Positions 53,306 to 61,282 of a DNA stretch of 64,000 bases are shown piece after piece. Source of the stretch: Chryseobacterium populi (lineage in GTDB: Bacteria > Bacteroidota > Bacteroidia > Flavobacteriales > Weeksellaceae); NCBI RefSeq assembly GCF_000282115.1, contig NZ_AKJY01000014.1, positions 1 to 64,000 on the forward strand, given 5' to 3'. The notes under the pieces are model-generated. The model had not been told where the DNA came from. It did not search any database and saw only the letters and a program-made list of their open reading frames with translations. A program made the translations under genes and the position numbers. How positions within the stretch are numbered: position 1 is the stretch's first letter; each line of letters starts with the position of its first letter.

Positions 53306-55588
53306 ATGTCAAAAAAAGGAGTTTCAAAGATATCCGGAAATACAACCCCAAAGGTTGGAGAAAAAACGACCTATACCATTACAGACTGGTATTCCGGAAC
53401 ACCAAAAGAAAAACGTAATCCAGCACTGGTAACCTGGGAATTGTTTAAAAAACGTTCTAATGGGCGTTTCACGACCACCAGTATCAAAAAAACAGGAGAT
53501 GGCAGCTTTACTTTCGGGGAAGTTGCGCAAAAACATACCTATCGTCTGGAAGCCTATTTATATGAACCTGAAGGACAGGGATCAAGTATCATAGAAATCA
53601 ATCCGCAGCCTGTGGAAATTCCTAAGATCAATAAAGTGGAGCTTTTCTATGTGGATGATAGCAAAGGTACCGTTTTCAGCTATATGGAAAAACTTGTAGC
53701 AAAAGCACAATGTGTAAATCTTGCAGGGGAGAAATTAACTTTCACCCTTTGGGAAGATGATGCAAAAGGCGATGGGCATAATGCAGGTAATCTTTTTATT
53801 GATAAAAAAGAAGCGACAGTAGGAAAAAGTGGAGTAGCAACTGCAGAGTTTGCTTTAACAAAAGCTTTGATGCAAAAAGCAATGAGTGGTGAAACTGACC
53901 AGAAAGAACTGGAATTCTACGTTACAGTGGAGTATTATAAAAATAAAAAACACGCCACCGATAATGTAGATGTTAAAAATCCGGAGTATAAAGCTCCAGC
54001 AGTACAGTCAAAGCCAACAGTGCCTCCAAAAGCAAAAGGTTCACCCGCAATCCAAAAGCCAGCTTCAAAAAAAGAAGAAAAAGGAATCATAGATAAAGCG
54101 GTTGAGTGGTGGAACGAGCTTTGGGATTTCGAAGAATCAAAAGGTACGGTAAAGCCATCTCAAAAACCTACCCAGCAAAAACCAGGAGGAAGAACCGTGA
54201 GTATTGTACAAGGTCAGTCGACAACTATACAAACCAGTTGCTTATGTAAGGAATTATATAAAGACCTTATTTGGGGAGGAAAAGTAAGTTGTGAGTTTAG
54301 AAAAAAAGTTGTTAAAATAGCTCAGAGTTTAGGTTTACCACAACAAAATTATGAAGGGGCAAATTGGTTAATGGCTGTAATGGCACTGGAAACCGGTCGT
54401 GGTTTTGATCCTACGGCTGGGACTTTTAAATCTAATCAAGATGACAACAGAGAAGGGGGATATGTAGGGCTTATTCAGTTTGGCAAAGGAGCTTCTATTG
54501 ATTTAGGGGTAAAGCGTACTGGGCTAATTAAAATGACTGCAGAAAAACAATTGGATTATGTTGAAAAGCATTTTTTACAGAAAAGATTTCAAGGAAAATT
54601 AAAAACAAAAACAGATCTTTATCTGGCAGTAAATTATCCTAAAGCATGTGGACATGGGACTGAAAGAGACTATGTTGTTTATGACAGCACAAAAGCAGCG
54701 TATGATGATAATCCTATGTTTAAAAGAGAGGCTGATGAATACTGGATTGATAAAAAAGGCAAAAAACGATACTATGAAGGAAGAGAGGGAAAATCGTACG
54801 TCTGGGAATTTGAAGAAGCGATTAATGATTTTTATAATGAAGGTAAATCTGTAAAAGCAACTACATTTACATGTCAGAATGTTCAGGCCAGTAAAGCGAC
54901 TGCAAAAGATATAGTCACTTATCATATTTACAATGATGGAAGAATTGAAAAGCATATTCCGAAAGTGGTAAAAGAAGAATATAAAAAGAAATATAAGTAT
55001 ATTTATCATGATAAAGACGGAGGTCTTCATGAGATGGGTACCTATGATATTATTCCTACTCAGATGGTTAGAGGCAAAAAAGGAACTCTGATAAATCTTA
55101 TCAATTTTGATAAGGTTACCAAAACTTATAAAAAAGGAACATACCAGTATACATTTAATGTAGATTCACCAAGAAAATATGTGAATGAAAAGACATTGGC
55201 AAGTTTGTTTGGTGCAATGTTGGAGGTGAATTACAATGATATCAGTTGTAATGGATTCAGTCACTCAGACGGATCCTCGCGACCCAGTGTGAGTCATATT
55301 AATGGAAATAATGGTGATTTTAAATATTTGAGAAAAGATAAAAAACTGATGTTTGGTGATGGTACAAGTTTGGATATCAGCGCAAATCCTGATATGCTGG
55401 ATGATGTAAGACAGAATAAATGGAATGATGCCTTAAACAGATTTGGCTGGAAAAGTATGCTAGGTTGGACTTACAGAAGAAACGGAAAAGTTAATTATCT
55501 TCACCATCTCCCTAAAAATACGGCTAATCATCATCATCACTTACACTTGCAAGGATATAGTCCAAATTTTAAAGAAATTAAAGAATGA
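53306..55588 (+). CDS. T6SS effector with two predicted peptidoglycan-cutting domains
   Basis: 760 residues. Residues 1-225: two Ig-like beta domains. 226-300: Pro/Lys-rich linker. 305-500: lysozyme-like domain with Glu362 in WLMAVMALETGRGF and GLIQFG as the transglycosylase hallmarks. 500-620: a beta region. 625-760: LAS-type peptidase with His664, Gly667, Asp671 (H-x-x-G-x-x-x-D) and H745-L-H747. So it may cut both the glycan and the peptide of the wall. PAAR gene upstream; first immunity gene overlaps by 4 bp. Confidence 0.82.
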   Translation: MSKKGVSKISGNTTPKVGEKTTYTITDWYSGTPKEKRNPALVTWELFKKRSNGRFTTTSIKKTGDGSFTFGEVAQKHTYRLEAYLYEPEGQGSSIIEINPQPVEIPKINKVELFYVDDSKGTVFSYMEKLVAKAQCVNLAGEKLTFTLWEDDAKGDGHNAGNLFIDKKEATVGKSGVATAEFALTKALMQKAMSGETDQKELEFYVTVEYYKNKKHATDNVDVKNPEYKAPAVQSKPTVPPKAKGSPAIQKPASKKEEKGIIDKAVEWWNELWDFEESKGTVKPSQKPTQQKPGGRTVSIVQGQSTTIQTSCLCKELYKDLIWGGKVSCEFRKKVVKIAQSLGLPQQNYEGANWLMAVMALETGRGFDPTAGTFKSNQDDNREGGYVGLIQFGKGASIDLGVKRTGLIKMTAEKQLDYVEKHFLQKRFQGKLKTKTDLYLAVNYPKACGHGTERDYVVYDSTKAAYDDNPMFKREADEYWIDKKGKKRYYEGREGKSYVWEFEEAINDFYNEGKSVKATTFTCQNVQASKATAKDIVTYHIYNDGRIEKHIPKVVKEEYKKKYKYIYHDKDGGLHEMGTYDIIPTQMVRGKKGTLINLINFDKVTKTYKKGTYQYTFNVDSPRKYVNEKTLASLFGAMLEVNYNDISCNGFSHSDGSSRPSVSHINGNNGDFKYLRKDKKLMFGDGTSLDISANPDMLDDVRQNKWNDALNRFGWKSMLGWTYRRNGKVNYLHHLPKNTANHHHHLHLQGYSPNFKEIKE

Positions 55589-56247
55589 AAATTTTAAAAC
55601 TGTCTGCATGTAGCATTATTATGCTAGTGTTTTCTTATTCTTGTAAAAAAGTAGCTCCAAAACAAGAAGAATCTAATCATGAATTAACAATAGCTGATAG
55701 TACGAACACAATGAAAAATAATTTACCATATACTTCAGATAATATAAAACAATACTATAAATACAATGTGGACTCTATAAGTTACGTTGTTAATTCGCAG
55801 TACAAAGGATTAGTCTCTGGGAATTTTAATGAAAAAAATAAATTTGTTCCGCTGAAGGAGAATGATTTTGAAATTCAACAGGAGCCAAAATACAAGTATT
55901 ACATTTTAGAAACGTTTAAATTTTCTGACACCAATACTGTAAAATTAATTATTTACAATTCTTTTGGAGAGAATGATTCTAAAATATTAAATGTTCAGTT
56001 AAACAGTTATCTTAATAGTGATTTAGTTGATCAACTTTTGCTTGACTGTAGATTTACTTTTGAGACAGAATATTTTAGAACATTTAAAATAGATGCTGAC
56101 AAAAATATAGAAATTGTGAAATATTCTGTTGATAAACTCGAATACAATGAGACAGGTGACATTATTGGTGAAAAAAAATCTGCAGATTCCACCAAATTAA
56201 AAGTAAACTATATAATTGATCCGGCAGGGAAATTTATTAAAAAATAA
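55585..56247 (+). CDS. Immunity lipoprotein of the effector (candidate)
   Basis: 220 residues with lipobox in IIMLVFSYSCKKVAP, so periplasmic and lipid-anchored, as needed against a wall-cutting toxin. The ATG overlaps the effector stop by 4 bp (ATGA), so translation is coupled. No family recognised. AT content is visibly higher than in the core T6SS genes, consistent with exchange of toxin-immunity cassettes. Confidence 0.72.
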   Translation: MKILKLSACSIIMLVFSYSCKKVAPKQEESNHELTIADSTNTMKNNLPYTSDNIKQYYKYNVDSISYVVNSQYKGLVSGNFNEKNKFVPLKENDFEIQQEPKYKYYILETFKFSDTNTVKLIIYNSFGENDSKILNVQLNSYLNSDLVDQLLLDCRFTFETEYFRTFKIDADKNIEIVKYSVDKLEYNETGDIIGEKKSADSTKLKVNYIIDPAGKFIKK

Positions 56248-56250
56248 AAT

Positions 56251-56646
56251 ATGAAATCACTTATATGCTTTTTAGTACTTTTTGTCAATGTATTTTGTCA
56301 AAATCACAATATAGATCAGAAAAAGAATGAAAAAAGCTGGATTGGAGACTATTCTTTTTCTGCTAGAAATAAGGATGGCTTAAAAACAGGTTTTGATATT
56401 AATATCTTCACACTAAATAATATAACGGTAAAATATATAAGTGATGGAGGTAAACCGGAAATTTATAAAAATTTGAAAAGCGATTTTATACAAAAAGATA
56501 AGATTAAAATAAATTTTAATCCCAAATATGAAGAAATGGGAATTATTTATATTGAAAAACTTGATAACGAATATTATATTTCGGGAAGTCCAATATATTA
56601 TATTAATCCGGGAAGTGATGATATGCCTTTAAAGAAATTAAACTAA
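56251..56646 (+). CDS. Second candidate immunity protein, secreted
   Basis: 131 residues with a signal peptide (MKSLICFLVLFVNVFCQN). The start of the mature part, KSWIGDYSFSARNKDG, resembles QQWLGSYSCRFLRMKE in the next gene, so the two share a domain. It starts 3 bp after the previous stop. Probably an accessory immunity gene or a copy kept after an earlier effector. AT-rich. Confidence 0.62.
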   Translation: MKSLICFLVLFVNVFCQNHNIDQKKNEKSWIGDYSFSARNKDGLKTGFDINIFTLNNITVKYISDGGKPEIYKNLKSDFIQKDKIKINFNPKYEEMGIIYIEKLDNEYYISGSPIYYINPGSDDMPLKKLN

Positions 56647-56728
56647 TTTAATGTTTAGTATAATGTTTTATTGAAGGAATTATGGGCATTTATGATTACA
56701 AAACAAAGTAAGACCATCTAATTTAGAG

Positions 56729-57508
56729 ATGATAAGAATAACGATAGTAATTTTTATTTTACTGATGTTTGGTTGTAAAAAAGTAGCCATCATATCGGTG
56801 CCGATTTTAGTAAAAGAGGACACGATAAGAAACGAAATAAATGGTATTACGAAAGAATCCTTTGTTATAAGTTGTGGTTCTGGTTGTGCAATGACTTATT
56901 CACCGGAGAACATAGAACAGCTTGATAAATCAATAAAAGTGAAATTTAACGTAGACATGTATGTAGATGAGGCCGTGACGGAGACTTATAAAGAAATCTA
57001 TATCTTTTCTTATGGGAATTCAGGAGAAGTAGAAAAAATAAATCTTGAGGGAAAAAATGAGAATGTTTTGGAAACACTTATGCCGGATGCACAAGAATCT
57101 TTTAGGGATTTTGGGAACAGATTATTGATGAATGCTGATAAAAATGTTAAAATAAAAACAGCATCCAATAAAATTGCTGATCAGAAGGCAAATCAACAAT
57201 GGCTCGGTTCTTATTCCTGTAGATTCCTGAGAATGAAAGAAGAGTCCGGTGATCCGAGAGGTTGGGGAACTATAGTTATAACAATTGATAAAAACTCAGC
57301 TGAATACCAGCTTGATAGTTATATAGAAAATCTCAAAAAAGATTTAACAATTGTTCGTGCAGCGTCTGATGAAATAGTGTTTAGTGAAAAAGATAATAAA
57401 AATTCCATCCTGACCATTAGCAGAAATAATAACAAATATATGTTGAAAAGTACATTTATGGATAAAATTTCAGGAAATGCGGGCTCGTATGAGTTAAAAA
57501 AGAAATAA
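56729..57508 (+). CDS. Third candidate immunity lipoprotein
   Basis: 259 residues with lipobox ILLMFGCKK. The C-terminal half (from about 155, QQWLGSYSCRFLRMKE) is related to the 131-residue neighbour; the N-terminal half differs and has paired Cys (SCGSGCAM). It looks like an N-terminal domain fused to the shared immunity-like domain. It has no close downstream partner. Confidence 0.62.
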   Translation: MIRITIVIFILLMFGCKKVAIISVPILVKEDTIRNEINGITKESFVISCGSGCAMTYSPENIEQLDKSIKVKFNVDMYVDEAVTETYKEIYIFSYGNSGEVEKINLEGKNENVLETLMPDAQESFRDFGNRLLMNADKNVKIKTASNKIADQKANQQWLGSYSCRFLRMKEESGDPRGWGTIVITIDKNSAEYQLDSYIENLKKDLTIVRAASDEIVFSEKDNKNSILTISRNNNKYMLKSTFMDKISGNAGSYELKKK

Positions 57509-57594
57509 AGATTCTCGTGTACAAAAAGATGATATCATCGATTTTGTAAAATAAAATTTTTAAATTAAATTGCCTTACACCAAAAACAGAAACT

Positions 57595-58560
57595 ATGATT
57601 GTTCATTTTATACTTCACGGGGAAACGCTGGAAAGCATCGCTGAAGAAATAAAATTGGAAAATCCGGAATATCTTAAAGAATACCATAATCAGAGATGTG
57701 CACGAGAAGATTATATTTATGATGAGCTGATTCCAAGAAAGAAATTATTGATTCCCACTATCTCAGAAATCCTTGAGTATAATCGGAAAAATGATGCTCC
57801 TTTTAAAAATACTGATAGGAATCCCGATATTATTTTTGCCCCCGAAAATCTTAATGAAAAATATTCTGTGGGTATTGTAGAAAAAGAGCACACAGAGGCT
57901 GAAATCATTGACCATCCGGTTTTCTATACAGTTTCCTTACAATGGGTTAAAAAAGAAGAGAATGAACACATATTTCATTTTTCCAAGCTTGATTTTTACA
58001 ATAGAAAAGAAAGTATTATAGGGGATCTTGCTGAAGAATCCATCCGTTCTCTGAATCCTTTAGAGATCAGAACAAATTTAAAAGGAGAAGTGATGAATGT
58101 GTGTATCACCGAAGAAACCGTTAAAAATTTTAGAGTGATAAAAGATCAGCTTTCAGATCATTTTCCGGGGCAATATGCCCAAATGTATATCCGGGAATTC
58201 GAATATTCAGTTTTCAATAAAGACCTGTTCAGTGAAAGAATGAAAGAAGACTGGTTTATAAAGGCCTGGTTCGCTCCCGTAAGACTTCCGTTTAAAAATG
58301 GAAGATCTTATTATCAGCAAACCCTGGATGATGGAAATATTCCGGTACATATCAGTCAGAAAGTAGAACTGAACGACAACCCTGATGAAATAACCCTGAT
58401 ACAAACCCTTGAACCCGATGAAAAAAAGGTTTTTGATTTTAGTGGAAAATACATCTTTCAGGCAGAAAACGGATGCGCTAAAAACATTCAGATGAGCTAT
58501 GGTATTTCACGTTTCGGTGTTAAAAATACTGTCAGGCTATTGATTGATAAGTTGTTGTGA
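57595..58560 (+). CDS. T6SS-associated protein with LysM-like N-terminus
   Basis: 321 residues. N-terminal HFILHGETLESIAEEIKLENPEYLKEYH and KLLIPTISEIL is a LysM-like fold. The rest is unrecognised. There is no signal peptide, so it acts in the cytoplasm or is carried by the T6SS. Lying between effector-immunity genes and hcp, it may be an adaptor or chaperone. Confidence 0.68.
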   Translation: MIVHFILHGETLESIAEEIKLENPEYLKEYHNQRCAREDYIYDELIPRKKLLIPTISEILEYNRKNDAPFKNTDRNPDIIFAPENLNEKYSVGIVEKEHTEAEIIDHPVFYTVSLQWVKKEENEHIFHFSKLDFYNRKESIIGDLAEESIRSLNPLEIRTNLKGEVMNVCITEETVKNFRVIKDQLSDHFPGQYAQMYIREFEYSVFNKDLFSERMKEDWFIKAWFAPVRLPFKNGRSYYQQTLDDGNIPVHISQKVELNDNPDEITLIQTLEPDEKKVFDFSGKYIFQAENGCAKNIQMSYGISRFGVKNTVRLLIDKLL

Positions 58561-58603
58561 AGTATGATGAATAAAGATTTTACTTTTCATATTTAACCCT
58601 CCT

Positions 58604-58640
58604 GTCGTAGAATTACGACATCAAATCGTAGAACTACGAC
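58604..58640 (+). promoter_or_regulatory. Two dyads 21 bp apart upstream of hcp (copy 1)
   Basis: GTCGTAGAATTACGAC (58604-58619) and TCGTAGAACTACGA (58626-58639) are each near-perfect inverted repeats, centres 21 bp apart, i.e. two helical turns on one DNA face. The same layout is in front of the second hcp gene. Likely an activator site about 70 bp before the -7 box; the divergent LuxR-type regulator is a candidate. Confidence 0.75.
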
Positions 58641-58689
58641 AAAAACTGAGATTAGTGTTTAAAAACTTTTAAGATAAGATTGGTGAGAG

Positions 58690-58697
58690 TATCTTTG
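58690..58697 (+). promoter_or_regulatory. -7 box (TATCTTTG) of hcp
   Basis: Fits TAnnTTTG; 52 bp before the ATG. No good -33 box, consistent with activation from the dyads upstream. Confidence 0.6.
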
Positions 58698-58748
58698 CTA
58701 TACAATCACTGAATCACAAAATATTACTAACGATTAAAATTTATTATC

Positions 58749-59153
58749 ATGGCAGCAAATTCGAGAGGAATTTTGAAATTCAATGGTGGAGATGGTCAGA
58801 AATTACTAAAACTTCATTACACTGTATCAAGATCTACAGACGTATCAGGTAGAGTAGCATCAGACCCTTCCAATGCATTGATCAAAATTACAGTGGAGGC
58901 AACAGAAAAATCTGATATTCTGGAAACCTTATTAAATGGAAAATACAAGCCTACAACAGGTGAAATTACATTCAACAAATCTCACGAAGAGGGTACATTA
59001 ATTACGCTTAAATGGGAAAACGGATATGTAATTCAGCATGAAGTAGACTTTGATGCAGTTGATGAAAACAGCATGTTGATCAGCTTCGTAGTAAGTGCAG
59101 AAACAATCGATTATGGATTGGCTTCTTACGTAGGTTTATGGCCAACCAGCTAA
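58749..59153 (+). CDS. tssD: T6SS tube protein TssD (Hcp)
   Basis: 134 residues, the usual Bacteroidota Hcp size. MAANSRGILKFNGGDGQKLL and IKITVEATEKSDILETLLNGK are family features; small beta-barrel that stacks as hexamer rings into the tube. A second copy at 63701 differs at only 4 of the first 100 residues (D15E, H23N, T25S, T60S). Terminator follows. Confidence 0.95.
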   Translation: MAANSRGILKFNGGDGQKLLKLHYTVSRSTDVSGRVASDPSNALIKITVEATEKSDILETLLNGKYKPTTGEITFNKSHEEGTLITLKWENGYVIQHEVDFDAVDENSMLISFVVSAETIDYGLASYVGLWPTS

Positions 59154-59189
59154 ATCAAAAATTAACACGCAATCCACATTCATAAAGAG

Positions 59190-59221
59190 AAAGACTGTCC
59201 CATTAAAGGCGGTCTTTTTTT
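59190..59221 (+). terminator. Terminator after hcp
   Basis: AAAGACTG pairs with CGGTCTTT (one G-T pair), followed by a T run. Confidence 0.75.
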
Positions 59222-59298
59222 GCCTGTGAAGTGATATTTGCATTGAAATGAATGTGAAGAGAATAAAACATACGATTGTTTATTAAAAACATCTGATT

Positions 59299-59319
59299 GG
59301 AATTTTTTTTTTACCTTTA
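59299..59319 (+). promoter_or_regulatory. vgrG promoter with 10-T tract and TACCTTTA box
   Basis: GGAA, 10 T (59303-59312), then ACCTTTA, giving -7-like TACCTTTA. The order matches the tssO promoter (11 T, 48185-48195). The ATG follows at 59342. Confidence 0.4.
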
Positions 59320-59341
59320 ACCACATCACAATCACAAAATT

Positions 59342-61276
59342 ATGCTAACCTCACCTGAAAAAACACAAGGTGCCTCTTTCCGTCCGTCCCAGAATGCCGA
59401 CGGCGTATCTGAGAGCCACCATACCGGGATCAACCGGCTGGTCAAACTATCGTTGGTGATAGAAGGTAAAGTCATTAAGTACTACAAACATTTCCGTCTT
59501 AAGCAGAGTTCCCGTCGCCACCATGAATTTACCCTTACCCTGGCGCATGATACCCTTGGGGACCGGCAGACGCATACCCTTGAAGAAGCCAATAAATTCC
59601 TGGGAAAACGTTTAACGGCAGTTATCTCGTATAAAGATATAGATAACAGTCCTGAAAGGACATTCGTAGGAGTGATCACAGGAGTAGGTTTCAGCCAGGA
59701 AAAAATGAGTTTGGGAAATATCGTATTATCAGGGTACAGCCCTACCATATTACTGGACGGAGCACCCCATATCCAGAGCTTTGGAGGCGGTCAGCCCGTG
59801 AATATGGGAATCATCGCCAATGAAGTGATCAAACAAGGGATTGATTCCGGACGTTTCGATATCAGGGTTGATACCAATGATTATTCCCAGATTATCTACA
59901 GCAGCCAGTATGATGAAACCCATTATAACTACCTGGCAAGAATGGCCGAAGCTTATGGGGAGCAGTTCTATTATGACGGTGAAGTTCTTCATTTCGGAAA
60001 GCTTCCCCCACAGAACAAGCCCATTAAGCTGACCTATGGAAGCAATGCCAACGATATAAAAGTAGAATTAAAAGCAGTCCATACCAGACCCCAGTTCTAT
60101 GGTTACAACAGCAGCAGGAACGAAAAGCTTACCTCCGGTGAAACCCCCATACAACATGTAAGTGACCTTGCCAAAACGGCTTATGGGCATAACGAAAAAA
60201 TATATAAAACCCCTGCCTTGCAGGTTGCCCCGATCAAAGCAACCACCCATCTCGATGTTGAATACTCCCAGAAAAGCACCTCAGGAAGTGAAGCCGTGAA
60301 CGTTTTTTCCCTCTCCGGAAATACCACTGTTCCTTTCTTACATCCCGGTTGTGTGGTCGACGTTCAGATGCGTAAACCCGATACCAATGAAACGAGTTAC
60401 TTCACCCGGATTATGGTGACCGAAACGACGCATGAAATTGATACCATCGGACATTACGAAGGAAGCTTCGAAGGCATTGCCTCCGATACCGGTTTTTTAC
60501 CCAAACCGGATTTTAAGAGTCCCAAGGCCGAGCCTCAGATTGCTACGGTGGTTTCCAATGCTGATCCTGAGGGACAGGGCAGGGTTCAGGTAAGATTCGA
60601 CTGGCAGACCAATGATACGACCCATTTCATCCGTATGATGAGCCCTGATGCAGGAGGAACTGACCAGATCACGCAGAACAGGGGTTACGTAGCCATTCCC
60701 GAGGTAGGTGACCAGGTGATGGTCAACTTTGTACATAGTCATCCCGACAGACCTTTTGTAATGGGAGGTATGTTCCATGGCGGAGTAGGTCTGGGAGGCG
60801 GAGCGGATAACCGTGTTAAATCGATTCAGACCAGAAGTGGTCACCGGGTTGTGTTCACAGAAGATGAAAGCATCATCATTACTGATAAATCGGGGAATGA
60901 AATCCATCTGGATACCACAGGAAGCAATATCACTATTACAGCTCCTGAGACCATGACCCTGAACTGTAAAAATATGAATATCAATGTAGGAGAAAATATG
61001 AACACCAATGTAGGGATGAACATTTCAGAGATTGCAGGAATGAACAGAAACAGTAATGTGGGAATGCTCAATATGCTGAATGTAGGAACCAACTTCATTA
61101 CCAACGTAACCGGTGAAATGGTAGAATATATCCAGGGAAATAAAGAATCCCATACCGATAAGGACAGGATACGTACAAGCAATGGGAAAATACTTGCGCA
61201 AAGTGCGGGAAATCACGAACAGCATTCCGATAAAGAAGTTCAGAATAATTCGGGTGAAAAATCCAAAAACCACTGA
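59342..61276 (+). CDS. tssI: VgrG (TssI) spike protein
   Basis: 644 residues. gp27-like N-terminal part, gp5 OB-fold hallmarks (EPQIATVVSNADPEGQGRVQV and GDQVMVNFVHSHPDRPFVMGGMFHG), then a beta-helix needle with N-V-G repeats (MNINVGENMNTNVGMN) and a charged tail. It tops the Hcp tube. The lipase-like effector gene starts 6 bp later, so that protein is probably its cargo. Confidence 0.95.
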   Translation: MLTSPEKTQGASFRPSQNADGVSESHHTGINRLVKLSLVIEGKVIKYYKHFRLKQSSRRHHEFTLTLAHDTLGDRQTHTLEEANKFLGKRLTAVISYKDIDNSPERTFVGVITGVGFSQEKMSLGNIVLSGYSPTILLDGAPHIQSFGGGQPVNMGIIANEVIKQGIDSGRFDIRVDTNDYSQIIYSSQYDETHYNYLARMAEAYGEQFYYDGEVLHFGKLPPQNKPIKLTYGSNANDIKVELKAVHTRPQFYGYNSSRNEKLTSGETPIQHVSDLAKTAYGHNEKIYKTPALQVAPIKATTHLDVEYSQKSTSGSEAVNVFSLSGNTTVPFLHPGCVVDVQMRKPDTNETSYFTRIMVTETTHEIDTIGHYEGSFEGIASDTGFLPKPDFKSPKAEPQIATVVSNADPEGQGRVQVRFDWQTNDTTHFIRMMSPDAGGTDQITQNRGYVAIPEVGDQVMVNFVHSHPDRPFVMGGMFHGGVGLGGGADNRVKSIQTRSGHRVVFTEDESIIITDKSGNEIHLDTTGSNITITAPETMTLNCKNMNINVGENMNTNVGMNISEIAGMNRNSNVGMLNMLNVGTNFITNVTGEMVEYIQGNKESHTDKDRIRTSNGKILAQSAGNHEQHSDKEVQNNSGEKSKNH

Positions 61277-61282
61277 TGAACC

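Noticed and set aside
60970..61100. Tandem N-V-G repeats in vgrG as a DNA repeat array
   Set aside because: They are the protein-level repeats of the VgrG beta-helix needle.
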